A stretch of 64,000 nt of DNA from an uncultured Candidatus Puniceispirillum sp. (GCA_905182545.1 CAJJBY010000004.1:1-64000); one strand, 5' to 3'; positions 1-12,071 are shown, counted from the stretch's first letter. Numbers and translations are program-made. Notes: generated from the letters alone by a model not told the origin.

Positions 1-2093
1 GGCCTTCATCAAGCACCTGAAGCAGGACATTGAATAAATCGGGATGCGCCTTTTCAATTTCGTCAAACAGCACAATTTGATAAGGCCGGCGCCGTACCGC
101 CTCGGTTAACGCGCCGCCTTCTTCATAGCCAACATAACCAGGAGGCGCACCAATCAGCCGTGCGACTGCGTGTTTTTCCATATATTCGGACATGTCAATC
201 CGCAATATGGCCGAATCATCATCAAACAGAAATTCGGCAAGCGCCTTGGCAAGCTCGGTCTTGCCAACACCGGTTGGACCAAGCATTAAAAAGCTTCCCA
301 TTGGCTGGTTAGGGTCAGCAAGGCCAGCGCGCGCACGTCTTGTGGCATTGGCAACCGCCTTGACCGCATCTGCCTGCCCGATGATCCGTTTGCCAATGTA
401 ATCTTCCATTGCCAATAATTTGTCGCGCTCGCCTTCCAGCATCTTATCAACCGGAATACCTGTCCAATTGCTGATCACGCTGGCGATATGCTGGCTGGTC
501 ACTTCTTCATTCAGCAATTCGGATTCGGCAACAGCAGCCTTGGCGGTGGCAAGATCCTGCGCCAAAGCTGGTAATTTGCCGTAGGTCAGTTCGGCCGCCG
601 CTTCAAGATTGCCTTCACGCTGCGCCACATCAAGCGCGTGACGCGCATCTTCAATCGCCTGTTGCAGGCTGACAACTTCAGCCGTTTTGGCCTTGATCGC
701 ATTCCATGCCGCGCCAAGCGTTTGAGATTGTTTTTCAAGATTGGCAAGCTCGGCCGCGATCGCATCAAGCCGTTTCAAATCGGGTTTATGCGAATCTTTT
801 TGTAACGCCGCCTGTTCAATTTTCAACTGCATGATCTGGCGGTCGGCACGGTCAAGATCGGCAGGTTTACTATCGGCTTCGATCCTCAAATGGCTTGCCG
901 CCTCATCCATCACATCAATCGCTTTATCAGGCATAGAACCGCTCATTGATATAGCGCTGCGACATGCGCGCCGCCGCAATAAGCGCATCATCCGTGATCC
1001 GCACACCGTGGTGAAGTTCATATTTTTCCTTAAGGCCGCGAAGCACGAAAATTGTGTCCTCAACCGATGGTTCATCAACAAATACCGGCTGGAACCGGCG
1101 TGTTAGCGCCGCGTCTTTTTCAACATATTGCCGATATTCATCAAGGGTTGTGGCACCGATACAGCGCAATTCACCACGCGCCAAAGCGGGTTTCAGCAAA
1201 TTTGACGCATCCATCGCGCCATCGGTTTTACCAGCGCCAACAAGCTGGTGCATTTCATCGATGAAAAGGATGATTTCGCCATCGCGATCCTGCACCTCTT
1301 TCAGAACAGATTTCAGCCGCTCTTCAAATTCGCCGCGATATTTTGCCCCAGCAACAAGCGCCCCCATATCAAGCGAAAGCAGGGTTTTATTGGCAAGCGC
1401 TTCTGGCACATCAGAATTGATAATACGTTGTGCCAGCCCTTCGGCAATCGCCGTTTTGCCAACCCCGGGCTGGCCAATCAAAACCGGATTGTTCTTTGTC
1501 CGGCGCGCCAGAATCTGGATTGTCCGGCGCACTTCGGCATCGCGCCCAACAACCGGATCAAGCTTGCCATTACGCGCCGCTTCGGTCAGGTCGCTTGTAT
1601 AGCGTGACAATGCATCATAGCTATCTTCGGCTGCATCACTATCGGCGGTACGGCCTTTGCGCATCTCGTCAATCGCCGCGCCAAGCGGGGCGGGCTCAAC
1701 GCCTGCCTTTTTCAGAATTTTGCCAACCGACCCTGTTGATTTTGTCATCGCAAGAAGCAATAGATCAACCGCGATAAACTGGTCATGGCGGGCTTTGGCC
1801 TCGGCCTCAACAGCGGCAAAAATCCGCGTCAGATCAGCATCAAGCTGCAATTGACCTGCGCCGCTTCCAGTGACTTGCGGAAATTTATCAAGACCAGCTT
1901 TTAGCAACGCCAACAATGACGCGCTATCAGCGCCCGCCTTTGCCAGCAGCATTTTAACCGTCATATTATCGTCTTTTAGCAATGCTGCCAAAACATGTTC
2001 GGCGGTCAATTTCTGATGATTTGCCGCCAATGCTGCCGATTGTGCGGCACCAATGGCATTGCGTACCAAGGCTGTAAATTTATCACTTTGCAT
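1..2093 (-). CDS. clpB: ATP-dependent chaperone ClpB (3' end outside window; one frame disruption near 931-940)
   Basis: N-terminal [18 protein letters not shown], Walker [22 protein letters not shown] 927-2117 stops after YINERFYA, and the ClpB sequence ([11 protein letters not shown]) continues in another frame toward position 1. Confidence 0.93.
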
Positions 2094-2394
2094 CACATTA
2101 CTCCCCCATTTGGCCATCTACCAAATCACACAAATTGCCCTGATCCTGCATATTAGTTGTTTTCTGGCCTTTGCGGCAAAACCAGCTTTCATGGTAACAA
2201 AACGCTATCATTGCGCAGCCAGTAAAGCACCGGAAAACCGGCCTATTTGTCGCTGTGTATCAGTATCATTGGTGTATCGTTCATGTGGGCACGGCGAGAT
2301 GCCATTTCAAGTTTTTTGGTAAAAATAATTGCCTGTCATTTGCCGGTTTGATCTTGCCGCTTGTCAGCGTCATGCCATCATGCTGAACTGCGGC

Positions 2395-3681
2395 ATGTCA
2401 ACCAACCCATCACCCCTGCCACCAAACCCACCCAATAGCTTTATTGGCAATCGCGAATTTGTTTTGACCGAATGGCGGTTTTTGCTGTTCGGGCTGTTGA
2501 TGGCGTTTTGGTCATCGCTTGGCCAGACTTTTTTTATTTCGCTTTTTTCAGGGCAAATTCGTACCGCGCTTGATCTTAGCCATGGTGATTTTGGCACCTA
2601 TTACGCGCTTGCTACGACCGCCAGCGCCATCAGCCTGATCTGGCTTGGCAAGCTTGCCGATATGATGCGGCTGGAAAAGCTGGCCATTTTCATTCTTGGC
2701 AGCCTGTGTGTGGCGGCCATTTTATTCAGCCAGATTTCATCATTATGGATGCTTGTTGGCGGGCTGTATTTGCTGCGCATGTTTGGTCAAGGCATGATGA
2801 CGCATGTCTACACAACCGCCATGGCACGGCGCTATGTTGTGACGCGTGGCCGCGCCATTTCGATTGCCCAGCTTGGCCACACGCTTAGCGAATCCATTGG
2901 GCCGGCAAGCATTGTTGCGCTTCAGGCCATTTTTGGTTGGCGAAGCCTATGGATTGGCCTGCCATTGACTGCCTTTTTAACGCTTGCACCTTTTTTACGG
3001 CTTTTGACACGGCGCACCCGATTACAAGATGGCGAAGGGCTTGATGGTCTTGGTGTAAACCAGCCAATGCCCGATCTTGCCTTTGGTGGTAAAAAACAAT
3101 GGCGGCGTAACGAGGTTTTGCGCGATCCGGCCTTCTGGCTTGGTTTCATCTGGCTTGCCGCAGTGCCATCTTTTGTTTTGACTGGCCTGTTATTTCATCA
3201 AATCTATTTGGCTGAGGCCAAAGGTGTTGCCCTGTCAACATGGACGGCAAGCTATGTTCTTTATGCCGTTTTTGCGGTGATTGGCAGCCTGACCATCGGC
3301 CAACTAATTGACCGGTTTTCGGCGCGCCGCGTTGCCGCGCACACGCTTTTGCCAAACACATTGGCCTGTCTTGCGCTCTGGCTTGGGTCAGCCGAAATTG
3401 GGGTGCCGTTATTTTTCATTCTGTTTGGTTTGGCCATTGGCATGCCGCATGCCACCAATGCCTCCCTGATCGCCGAGGTTTATGGCACCCGCTATATGGG
3501 CGAAATCAAAGCGCTGTTCATGCCGGTTGGGGTTTTTGCATCGGCCTTGTCACCAATGTTAATGGGGTGGATGATTGATGCTGGCTTGGGGTTGGACGCC
3601 TTGCTTGGGATGAATATCGCGCTTGCTTTTGGCGCACAGATCATGGCCATGCTTGTCTTGCATTTTCGGAAAACTTTGTGA
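2395..3681 (+). CDS. MFS transporter
   Basis: Multiple hydrophobic TM segments, MFS-like organisation; ORF 2329-3681, likely start Met at 2395. Confidence 0.75.
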   Translation: MSTNPSPLPPNPPNSFIGNREFVLTEWRFLLFGLLMAFWSSLGQTFFISLFSGQIRTALDLSHGDFGTYYALATTASAISLIWLGKLADMMRLEKLAIFILGSLCVAAILFSQISSLWMLVGGLYLLRMFGQGMMTHVYTTAMARRYVVTRGRAISIAQLGHTLSESIGPASIVALQAIFGWRSLWIGLPLTAFLTLAPFLRLLTRRTRLQDGEGLDGLGVNQPMPDLAFGGKKQWRRNEVLRDPAFWLGFIWLAAVPSFVLTGLLFHQIYLAEAKGVALSTWTASYVLYAVFAVIGSLTIGQLIDRFSARRVAAHTLLPNTLACLALWLGSAEIGVPLFFILFGLAIGMPHATNASLIAEVYGTRYMGEIKALFMPVGVFASALSPMLMGWMIDAGLGLDALLGMNIALAFGAQIMAMLVLHFRKTL

Positions 3682-3692
3682 ATGGTAACCTT

Positions 3693-4208
3693 ATGAATTA
3701 TCGCATTTTGACCATTATTTTTGCCTTTGCCGTTAGCTTTGTCATGGGCTTTGCCTTGCCAAATCCAGCCGCAGCGACAAGCCAAGGATTTGCCGTTGAT
3801 GGCGAAGAATGGCCCGGTTTCTGGTTTGTTTGTGAATTTTCCCAACGCCAGCGCGCACCTGATGATGGCTGCAAGATGTTTGATGATGAAGGTTTTCAGC
3901 TTGCCGAAGGCCGGCTTCGCTATATCCGTATGCTTGGCTCAACCGAAACTGCCTGCCGAGGCAATAAAAAGGGCCAGTGCTTTTCGGCAAGCATGCCAAA
4001 AATTCGCATTTCAAGAACTGATCGTGGCAAGCTAAGCCTTGGTGACAAGCAATTCAAGGTTCGCTATTTTGGCTGCACACAGATTTACTATTTTGACGAC
4101 ACGCCGATTTATCGTGAAATATGGCCTGACACGAAACGTTGTTTTTGGGCCAGCAAGCGCCGCTTTTACATTGCCCCTTATCAAGGTAGCGTGACCATCA
4201 CCGATTAG
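3693..4208 (+). CDS. hypothetical secreted cysteine-containing protein
   Basis: N-terminal signal-peptide-like segment (MNYRILTIIFAFAVSFVMGFALPNPAAA), six Cys in the mature part, no recognised family. Confidence 0.6.
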   Translation: MNYRILTIIFAFAVSFVMGFALPNPAAATSQGFAVDGEEWPGFWFVCEFSQRQRAPDDGCKMFDDEGFQLAEGRLRYIRMLGSTETACRGNKKGQCFSASMPKIRISRTDRGKLSLGDKQFKVRYFGCTQIYYFDDTPIYREIWPDTKRCFWASKRRFYIAPYQGSVTITD

Positions 4209-4228
4209 ATGACTCACCGCCTGTAGTT

Positions 4229-5182
4229 ATGCGAGCCCGATCAATGACAATGACATCTGAAGAATTGCCGATTTGCCATCCTGATACTGGCTTTATTTCG
4301 GTTGCTGGCGATGAAGCTTGTGCTTTTTTGCAATCAATTATCACGGCAAATGTTGAAACATTGCCAATTGGCGCTTGTCGCCCAGCTGCGCTTTTGACCC
4401 CGCAAGGGCGCGTGCTGATCGATATGATGGTTTACCGGCCCGCATCTGATCGGTTTTTGCTGCGAAGCGATGCGGCACGGCGCGATGATCTGTTTACCCG
4501 TCTTCGCCGCTATCGGTTGCGGCGGCTCATTGATCTGGCGATTGAACCTGATATCAGGCTTGTTCTGTTGCTTAGTAATCAGGCGGCTGAAACGATTGCC
4601 ATCCCCATGATTATGTCCTGCAGTGACCCGCGAAGCCCAAAGCTTGGCAGCCATTGTCTTGTCGAAACACACCATCTGCCAGCGCAAATGGGCGCAATTG
4701 ATAGCTGGCATGCAAACCGCATTGCCGCCGGCGTTCCCGAAGGCTCGCTTGATCTGACCCCTGAACGCGCCTTGATGCTTGAGGCAGGCCTTGACCAGCT
4801 TGGCGCGGTTGATTTTGAAAAAGGCTGTTATGTTGGTCAGGAAGTGACCGCACGCACGCATTATCGCGGGCTGGTCAAACGCCGCCTTGTGCCGCTAACC
4901 ATCGCTGGCGATCCACCAGCCATTGATAGTGATATCATTTGGCAAGGCACCGTCATTGGCAAAAGCAAAACAGCGGCAGCATTCACGGTCCCGATCACCG
5001 GCGCGCATGGGCAGACGGACGCAAAATCGATTTGTCTGGCACTTCTGAAACTAAGCGACCTTCACAATATTCTTGATGCGCCTGCCGATGATGATGGCCT
5101 GATGATCAATGGGCATGCCGCCGAATTGGCGCTGGCTGATTGGATGCAGCCATTACCACGCCCAGCCAAGTCCAAGGATTGA
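4229..5182 (+). CDS. ygfZ: folate-binding protein YgfZ / tRNA-modifying GcvT-like
   Basis: KGCYVGQEVTAR signature motif. Confidence 0.9.
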   Translation: MRARSMTMTSEELPICHPDTGFISVAGDEACAFLQSIITANVETLPIGACRPAALLTPQGRVLIDMMVYRPASDRFLLRSDAARRDDLFTRLRRYRLRRLIDLAIEPDIRLVLLLSNQAAETIAIPMIMSCSDPRSPKLGSHCLVETHHLPAQMGAIDSWHANRIAAGVPEGSLDLTPERALMLEAGLDQLGAVDFEKGCYVGQEVTARTHYRGLVKRRLVPLTIAGDPPAIDSDIIWQGTVIGKSKTAAAFTVPITGAHGQTDAKSICLALLKLSDLHNILDAPADDDGLMINGHAAELALADWMQPLPRPAKSKD

Positions 5183-5194
5183 GTCGTAAAATGG

Positions 5195-5425
5195 CTAATC
5201 ACCCCCGCCAAATAGGGCATTGGCTGCTGACTGAACCTTGTTTTTTTCAGCAATCATCGATTCAACATGCGTGATCTCGGCCTGCATCGCCGCAACGTAG
5301 GCCTGCAAATCCTCAATATTCCAGCGCTGCATATCGGCCGGCAATCCGGCTGGCTTTAACCGATCTAATTCATCATCCATCACCTGCTCCTGCTTTTCAT
5401 CGCCTTTTTCATGGCTGTTTTCCAC
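5195..5425 (-). CDS. DUF1192 family small protein
   Basis: MDDELDRLKPAGLPADMQRWNIEDLQAYVAAMQAEI... typical of alphaproteobacterial DUF1192; likely start is the internal MDDEL. Confidence 0.7.
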   Translation of the reverse strand: MENSHEKGDEKQEQVMDDELDRLKPAGLPADMQRWNIEDLQAYVAAMQAEITHVESMIAEKNKVQSAANALFGGGD

Positions 5426-5587
5426 CTAATGTGTACTTTTTCGTCGCTTCGGGGAAGGCAGGCTTTGCAATATCGCGCAATCCCCCCTATAACCGTGGTA
5501 CGTTTTCTCTTAATCTCAATGAATGAAACGCACCGAGCCCGCCCATGATTTTGACGGAGCGCGCTGGGGCGACAACAGGTAAGACAT

Positions 5588-6151
5588 ATGACACAACTAT
5601 TGATGCCAAAAGCCACCGCCGTGTGGCTGATTGATAACACCGCGCTGTCTTTTGACCAGATTGGTGCCTTTTGCAATTTTCATCCGCTTGAGGTTCAGTC
5701 GATTGCCGATGGCGACGCTGGCGTTGGCATTCAAGGTTATGATCCGATTTTGAACGGACAATTGACCCGCGCCGAGCTTGATCGTTGCGAAGCTGATCAC
5801 ACAGCGTTTCTGGTTCTGGCATCATCGCATCTGCCAACACCAAATCGGCGCACCAAAGGCCCGCGCTATGTGCCAGTGGCACGCCGTGGCGACAAGCCTG
5901 ACGCCATCATGTGGCTTGTTAAGCACCATTCTGAATTGAAAGATTCGCAAATCATCAAATTGATTGGCACAACCAAGGAAACCATCGCCAAGATTCGCGA
6001 CCGGTCACATTGGAATATTGCCAATATCACGGCAAAACATCCGGCGATGCTTGGCCTTTGCCGCCAAGATGATCTGAACGCTGCCATTGAAAAGGCTGGC
6101 GGATCAACACAGACCGAAGAACAGGTCTCAAATATGACCGAATTACCATAA
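5588..6151 (+). CDS. DUF1013 / cell cycle regulator TrcR-like
   Basis: MPKATAVWLIDNTALSFDQIGAFCNFHPLEVQSIADG; conserved alphaproteobacterial family. Confidence 0.85.
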   Translation: MTQLLMPKATAVWLIDNTALSFDQIGAFCNFHPLEVQSIADGDAGVGIQGYDPILNGQLTRAELDRCEADHTAFLVLASSHLPTPNRRTKGPRYVPVARRGDKPDAIMWLVKHHSELKDSQIIKLIGTTKETIAKIRDRSHWNIANITAKHPAMLGLCRQDDLNAAIEKAGGSTQTEEQVSNMTELP

Positions 6152-6188
6152 GGCAGCCAGATCGGCACATGACGCGAAGGAGCGGTAT

Positions 6189-6404
6189 GTGGACAAAGAC
6201 TCCAACGACCTACAACGCAATATTCAAAACCAGATCGCCATGATGGAAAGCGAACATCGCGATCTTGATTCGGTGATTGAACGGCTTGGCGAGGTTTTGC
6301 CTTTTGATCAGCTAAAGCTACAAAGACTGAAAAAACGCAAACTTGTCCTGAAGGACGAAATGGCCAAATTACGAAGCCAGATTTTGCCAGATATCATTGC
6401 CTGA
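6189..6404 (+). CDS. DUF465 (YdcH) family protein
   Basis: Coiled-coil LKLQRLKKRKLVLKDEM motif. Confidence 0.75.
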   Translation: MDKDSNDLQRNIQNQIAMMESEHRDLDSVIERLGEVLPFDQLKLQRLKKRKLVLKDEMAKLRSQILPDIIA

Positions 6405-6501
6405 TGGTGACAAATCAAGCAGACTGACGATCGTGGTCAGGTGCTAGCCCGCAATCATCTGACTTATTCCTTGCCATTTCAAGACGTAAATTGAGAATTT
6501 C

Positions 6502-6996
6502 ATGACCAAAAAATCATCGCTACCCCGTATTGCCATCTGTATGGGAAGCCAGTCTGACTGGTCAACCATGAAAGCCGCTGCTGATATTCTTGATCAGTTT
6601 GGCGCGCCGCATGAGGTGAAAATCATTTCGGCGCATCGCACACCGGCACGTTTATCAAAATTTGCCGAAACCGCGCATGAAAATGGCTTTGACGTGATCA
6701 TTGCTGGTGCTGGCGGCGCGGCGCATTTGCCTGGGATGATTGCTGCTCATACGCATTTGCCAGTTCTTGGTGTCCCGGTTGAATCGGCAGCGCTTAAAGG
6801 CATGGATTCGCTATTATCAATCGTGCAGATGCCTGCTGGCGTTCCGGTTGGCACCCTTGCCATTGGCGTTGCTGGCGCGAAGAATGCAGCTTTGCTGGCG
6901 GTGCAGATTCTGGCTCTTTCTGATGCTGATCTTGGCCAAAGAATTATCGCATGGCGGCAAAGCCAAACCGATAATGTTGCCGAAGCGCCGGAATAA
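6502..6996 (+). CDS. purE: 5-(carboxyamino)imidazole ribonucleotide mutase
   Basis: [39 protein letters not shown]. Confidence 0.95.
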   Translation: MTKKSSLPRIAICMGSQSDWSTMKAAADILDQFGAPHEVKIISAHRTPARLSKFAETAHENGFDVIIAGAGGAAHLPGMIAAHTHLPVLGVPVESAALKGMDSLLSIVQMPAGVPVGTLAIGVAGAKNAALLAVQILALSDADLGQRIIAWRQSQTDNVAEAPE

Positions 6997-8074
6997 TCCA
7001 TTGCAATACGCACCGCAAAAAACCATTGGCATTCTTGGCAGTGGACAGCTTGGCCGGATGCTGGTGATTGCTGCCAGCCAGCTTGGCTTTCGAACCCATA
7101 TATTTGCCCCTGACGCCACAAACAGTCCTGCCGGTGATATAGCGCATGACTGTACCGAGGCTGGCTATAATGATCTTGAAGCGCTTGCCGCCTTTGCCGG
7201 CAAGATTGATGCGGTTACCAGTGAATTTGAAAATGTACCGGCAAGCGCAATGGCCTTTTTGGCCAAACATTGTCTTGCCAGCCCGGGCGAGGCCGCGCTT
7301 CATACGGCGCAACACCGGATTCGCGAAAAGACTCTTGCCCGCGATCTTGGCATTGAAACGCCCGCTTTCTGGCACATCACCAATGTCGCCGATCTGCATC
7401 ATGCGATGGCCGAATTAGGCGGGGATGGGGTGCTGAAAACCTGCCAGCTTGGCTATGATGGCAAGGGCCAAATCCGGCTTTCCCAGCGTGATGATCTTGA
7501 CGCTGGTTTTAGCGCGCTTGCCACAAATGATGCCATTCTCGAGGAAATGGTGGCTTTTCGTGCCGAAGCAAGCTTTTTGATTGCCCGCGCCGCCGATGGC
7601 AGCATCGCGCATTTTCCGGCAAGCCTGAATGAACATAAAGACGGTATTCTAACCCGATCCGTAGCACCAGCCGGCCTACCAGCAGCGATAATAGACGCTG
7701 GTCAAAATGCCATTCAAAAGCTGGCCACGGCGCTTGATGTTACTGGTCTTTTGGCATTGGAAACTTTTGTCACTGACGATCATCGCCTTTTATTCAATGA
7801 AATAGCACCGCGACCGCATAATTCATTCCACTGGACCATCGAAGGCTGCGCCAATAGTCAATTTACTCAATTGATCCGCGCTGTTTCCGGCATGCCTTTG
7901 GGAAGCACCAATTGCTATGGGCAATGGCAAATGGATAATCTTCTTGGTGAGGATATGACCCGCCTTGACGCGCTTACCAGCACAAGCGGACTGCATCTTC
8001 ATCTCTATGGCAAAGCCGAGGCCAAACCAGGCCGCAAAATGGGCCATACAAACCAGCAAATCAAAACCGACTAA
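6974..8074 (+). CDS. purK: 5-(carboxyamino)imidazole ribonucleotide synthase
   Basis: [43 protein letters not shown] at 6974 overlaps the end of purE. Confidence 0.93.
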   Translation: MLPKRRNNPLQYAPQKTIGILGSGQLGRMLVIAASQLGFRTHIFAPDATNSPAGDIAHDCTEAGYNDLEALAAFAGKIDAVTSEFENVPASAMAFLAKHCLASPGEAALHTAQHRIREKTLARDLGIETPAFWHITNVADLHHAMAELGGDGVLKTCQLGYDGKGQIRLSQRDDLDAGFSALATNDAILEEMVAFRAEASFLIARAADGSIAHFPASLNEHKDGILTRSVAPAGLPAAIIDAGQNAIQKLATALDVTGLLALETFVTDDHRLLFNEIAPRPHNSFHWTIEGCANSQFTQLIRAVSGMPLGSTNCYGQWQMDNLLGEDMTRLDALTSTSGLHLHLYGKAEAKPGRKMGHTNQQIKTD

Positions 8075-8124
8075 TCACACCAGAATAAGCATGCCCAAAT
8101 AAGCATATCCATCAAGGCCGCTTG

Positions 8125-9060
8125 TTATTTCTTGCCTAGACTGGTCAGGTCAAATGGCGTTGCCTGATACAGATCATTGATCCAATTGGCCATCAGCAAA
8201 AAGGCGAAAGGCCGCCAGTTATTGATTGGCGGCAGAGTGGAATCATCATTCAGATAATAATTTTTGGGCAAAGCCGTCTTTAGCCCCGCAGCAACATCGC
8301 GTTGATATTCATCACCAAGCGTTGTGGCATCATATTCAAGATGATTAAACACAAACAGATCACCGGTCACCGAATCACGAACCATGCCTGCACCACATGA
8401 CCCGCCTTCGGCCAGAACATCCAGTCCTGCCGCCGCCAAATCTTCGCTTCGATTCATCGTATAACGTGACGCGGGCATCGGAAACCGGTCGGTAAAACCA
8501 TTCATCAACCGGTCCGAAACATCACTTAACCCATGTTCGAAAATACCGAAAAGCTTTGCCCCAATTTCATATTTCGGCACTTGGTGAAAATGCCATAACA
8601 GCGCCTGTGCGCCCCAGCAAATGCCAAGCCTGCGGAAACAATGGGTGCGCGACCATTCCATGATTTCAGTCAATTCAGACCAATAAGCCACATCCTCAAA
8701 TGGCAAAGTTTCAACCGGCGCTCCGGTGACAATCAGCGCATCAAAATAATCATCCCGCACATCATCAAGCCGGCGGTAAAACCGGCGTAAATAGCCTGGT
8801 TCCGTATTGCGCGGCGTATAGCTTGCCGTTGTCATCAGGATCATTTCAACCTGAAGCGGCGAATTACCGAATAATCTGGCAAATTGGATTTCGGTATCGT
8901 GTTTTCTCGGCATCAGATTAAGCAGCAGCAACCGCAAAGGCCGGATATCCTGACTGACGGCTTGCTGTTGCGGAATGATATCAACAGCTTCGGCATGCAA
9001 CGCTTCAAGCGCCGGCAGATTATCAGGTACTCTAATTGGCATCAATGCTCCTCTTGGCAA
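8125..9060 (-). CDS. metA: homoserine O-acyltransferase (MetA family)
   Basis: LNLMPRKHDTEIQFARLFGNSPLQVE, GICWGAQALLWH. Confidence 0.93.
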   Translation of the reverse strand: MPRGALMPIRVPDNLPALEALHAEAVDIIPQQQAVSQDIRPLRLLLLNLMPRKHDTEIQFARLFGNSPLQVEMILMTTASYTPRNTEPGYLRRFYRRLDDVRDDYFDALIVTGAPVETLPFEDVAYWSELTEIMEWSRTHCFRRLGICWGAQALLWHFHQVPKYEIGAKLFGIFEHGLSDVSDRLMNGFTDRFPMPASRYTMNRSEDLAAAGLDVLAEGGSCGAGMVRDSVTGDLFVFNHLEYDATTLGDEYQRDVAAGLKTALPKNYYLNDDSTLPPINNWRPFAFLLMANWINDLYQATPFDLTSLGKK

Positions 9061-9218
9061 TCACCGCCCGATGGCGATGATCTACAAATCTGGCGGCGGT
9101 CATAACCACCTTTATTCCCGCGTTATACCGGTTTTCTTGACAATGTCCAATGCGCGGCAAACAGGCCTTAACGCATGGTTAGCCCCACCCTATCACTATG
9201 CCGTCTGATCCTGCCCAG

Positions 9219-9881
9219 CTAGCGTGAATGGCGTTTGGCCAAACCCTGCATCAAGCTGTTGGCAATCCGCTCACCGACCGAAATGACTGAACGCACCGGT
9301 TTGGTGATTTTGGGAATGCGGGCAATATCGGCAAGCCGTCGGTCAAGGAAATCAACGGTTCCATCAAGATTGCCATTATTATCAGCAAGCCATGCCAGCA
9401 CTGTCGCGCTGTAAACCGCGGCAAGTGATCCACGCTTTGTATAAAAGGAAAAGTTGGTGTCGCGCTGCCCTGCGGCGCGCCACATGGAATCAACCGTTTC
9501 ATAAAGCAGCTTGGCCGATAATTTGGCATTGGCAGGCATCGCCAGAAGGCTAAGCGCACGGCGAACCGCATCTTTATCAGGCTGGGCAATTTCAAGCCGC
9601 AACAGCACCAACGCCCGAATCGTCAAATGCACTTTTTCCGGACGCTCGGAAAGCGCGAGAAACGCATCAACCATTGATTGATCTGCCAACCGTGAATGAA
9701 GCGCGATCGCATCGATTGCGCCTCGCGGAAAAGCGGTATGAACCGCCGCCGCATCATGACCCGCATCAGCCGCACCAGCGATAAGCGCTGCCTCGCCCCA
9801 ACCGTCAAACGGCACATGAAGCATCGATGCACGCAGAATCGCAACGGCGACAGGATCAGGCTGGAACTGTTGATCATGCAT
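9219..9881 (-). CDS. COQ9 family ubiquinone biosynthesis protein
   Basis: VPFDGWGEAALIAGA, SFYTKRGSLAAVYSATVLAWLAD. Confidence 0.85.
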   Translation of the reverse strand: MHDQQFQPDPVAVAILRASMLHVPFDGWGEAALIAGAADAGHDAAAVHTAFPRGAIDAIALHSRLADQSMVDAFLALSERPEKVHLTIRALVLLRLEIAQPDKDAVRRALSLLAMPANAKLSAKLLYETVDSMWRAAGQRDTNFSFYTKRGSLAAVYSATVLAWLADNNGNLDGTVDFLDRRLADIARIPKITKPVRSVISVGERIANSLMQGLAKRHSR

Positions 9882-10090
9882 GGGTGACGTCCTTCAAAAA
9901 ATCATGCCACAAGGTGCTTGACCGGTTAAAACCAGTCTTGCCTCTTTAATATATAGTCACATTTCCAGCCAATGCCACCCCGCCGCCATCGCAATGACGG
10001 TTTAATGTTTGCAACATACGAACTGCTATGATAAACAGCCTATCTACTCAAAACGGATTATCAGATATCTTTAGAAGGGATGTGAAAGAC

Positions 10091-10294
10091 GTGTACGTCA
10101 CCGTTAGAGACAACAATGTTGACCAGGCACTGCGTGTTCTCAAAAAGAAAATGCAGCGCGAAGGTGTGTTCCGCGAAATGAAAAATCGCCGGTGCTATGA
10201 AAAGCCATCCGAGCGCCGCGCGCGCGAGGCTGCCGAGTCAACCCGTCGGGTGCGCAAGTTAATGCGCAAACGCTTGGAACGCGAAGGCTATTAG
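10091..10294 (+). CDS. rpsU: 30S ribosomal protein S21
   Basis: [42 protein letters not shown]; likely GTG start at 10091. Confidence 0.95.
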   Translation: MYVTVRDNNVDQALRVLKKKMQREGVFREMKNRRCYEKPSERRAREAAESTRRVRKLMRKRLEREGY

Positions 10295-10328
10295 ATCAAG
10301 CTGGCTTGATTTAAGTCTTACAACATGA

Positions 10329-10356
10329 AAACCGCCAAGCAGTTGGCGGTTTTTTC
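10329..10356 (+). terminator. Rho-independent terminator after rpsU
   Basis: AACCGCCAA-GCAG-TTGGCGGTT followed by T run. Confidence 0.85.
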
Positions 10357-10486
10357 ATATGTGCTGCGGCATTTTATGCCCCCTACTATTTGGCAAAATC
10401 CACGGTTTTGGCTTGCATAGTCTCATCCGATCAGCCAAAACAAGAATGCTTATATACTGTTTGATATGCATAATGGAATCGACAAG

Positions 10487-12058
10487 ATGATAATTGGTGC
10501 TCCAAAAGAAATTGCTGTTGATGAAAAACGCGTCGCCATGACGCCTGACAGCGCTACACAATTACAAAAGCTTGGTTATGACTGTCTTGTTCAGTCAGGC
10601 GCTGGCCTGCATGCCGGTTTTTCCGATGCGGCTTATGAAAAAGCTGGCGTCAAAATCACCAAAACAGCTGCAGAATTGTGGAAAACCGCCGATATCATTA
10701 GCAAAGTTCGCCCGCCAGAGGCAGATGAAGTCAAGTTCCTGAAAAAAGGGAAGTTGTTAATATCATTCTTTTATCCGGCACAAAATACAGATCAAATGGC
10801 GCTGATTGCGAAACAAGATGCCAATGTCATCGCCATGGATATGGTTCCCAGAATCAGCCGCGCACAGAAAATGGATGCGCTATCGTCAATGGCAAACATT
10901 GCCGGATACCGCTCAGTGATCGAAGCTGGCAACAATTTTGGGCGTTTTTTCACGGGCCAAATTACCGCCGCTGGCAAAGTGCCGCCTGCCAAGGTTTTGA
11001 TTGTTGGTGCTGGCGTGGCTGGCTTGGCCGCAATTGGCACAGCCACCTCGCTTGGCGCAATCACCCTTGCATTTGATGTGCGGCCTGAAGTTGCTGAACA
11101 AATCGAATCAATGGGCGCCGAATTTGTCTATCTTGATTTTGAAGAAGCACAGCAGGATGGCGCAGCAACCGGCGGTTATGCAGCCCCATCAAGCCCTGAG
11201 TTCCGTGAAAAGCAGTTGGCAAAGTTTCGCGAATTAGCGCCTGAGATTGATATTATTATCACCACCGCGCTAATCCCGGGCAGAGATGCACCAAAGCTAT
11301 GGCTTGCTGACATGGTCGCTGTTATGAAGCCCGGCTCTGTTATTGTTGATTTGGCGGCCGAGCGTGGCGGCAACTGCGATCTTACCGTTTCCAATGAAAA
11401 AATCATCACTGAGAACGGCGTGACAATCGTTGGTTACACCGATTTTCCAAGCCGCATGGCAGCACAATCATCGACCCTTTATGCAACAAATATTCGCCAT
11501 ATGATGGCAGATTTGACACCCGAAAAAGACGGCCAGATTGTTCATGATATGGAAGATGATGTGATCCGCGGTGCAACAGCCACATTTGGTGGGTCGGTTA
11601 CATTCCCGCCACCTGCACCCAAGGTTCAGGCGATTGCCGCCAAGCCAAAGGAAAAAATACCCGAGCGCACCGCCGAAGAAATCCGCGCTGATGAGATTGC
11701 AGCGTTCAAGCAAACTACCAAAAATCAGGTTATGCTTTTGACCATTGGTGGCGCGGCTTTGCTGGCAGTTGGGGCGTATGCACCCGCCAGCTTCATGCAG
11801 CATTTCATTGTCTTTGTCTTGTCGGTCTTTGTCGGGTTCCAAGTGATCTGGAACGTCAGTCATTCACTGCATACACCATTGATGGCTATCACAAATGCGA
11901 TTTCATCAATTATCATTCTTGGGGCTATTCTGCAGATCGGCTCAGGTAGCTTTCTGGTGACCGTGCTTGCAGGGATTTCCGTATTCTTTGCTGGAATTAA
12001 TATTTTTGGTGGCTTCCTCGTAACACGTCGCATGCTTGCCATGTTCCAGAAATCTTAA
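10487..12058 (+). CDS. pntA: NAD(P) transhydrogenase alpha subunit
   Basis: [23 protein letters not shown]-binding domain followed by C-terminal TM segments. Confidence 0.95.
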   Translation: MIIGAPKEIAVDEKRVAMTPDSATQLQKLGYDCLVQSGAGLHAGFSDAAYEKAGVKITKTAAELWKTADIISKVRPPEADEVKFLKKGKLLISFFYPAQNTDQMALIAKQDANVIAMDMVPRISRAQKMDALSSMANIAGYRSVIEAGNNFGRFFTGQITAAGKVPPAKVLIVGAGVAGLAAIGTATSLGAITLAFDVRPEVAEQIESMGAEFVYLDFEEAQQDGAATGGYAAPSSPEFREKQLAKFRELAPEIDIIITTALIPGRDAPKLWLADMVAVMKPGSVIVDLAAERGGNCDLTVSNEKIITENGVTIVGYTDFPSRMAAQSSTLYATNIRHMMADLTPEKDGQIVHDMEDDVIRGATATFGGSVTFPPPAPKVQAIAAKPKEKIPERTAEEIRADEIAAFKQTTKNQVMLLTIGGAALLAVGAYAPASFMQHFIVFVLSVFVGFQVIWNVSHSLHTPLMAITNAISSIIILGAILQIGSGSFLVTVLAGISVFFAGINIFGGFLVTRRMLAMFQKS

Positions 12059-12071
12059 GGAGACCAGAACG

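Noticed and set aside
931-940. Programmed frameshifting in clpB
   Set aside because: No slippery heptamer and ClpB is not known to use recoding; an extra base in the sequence is the simpler explanation.
1054-1777. Plus-strand ORFs opposite clpB
   Set aside because: Antisense shadow ORFs over a strongly conserved gene; no recognisable protein features.
2118-2328. Small plus-strand ORF (2053-2322) upstream of the MFS gene
   Set aside because: Overlaps the clpB start and has no recognisable features; probably non-coding leader.
9061-9200. Possible SAM-II/SAM-V type riboswitch upstream of metA
   Set aside because: Alphaproteobacterial metA genes often carry one, but I could not find the expected pseudoknot-forming elements in the minus-strand leader; a covariance-model search would decide.
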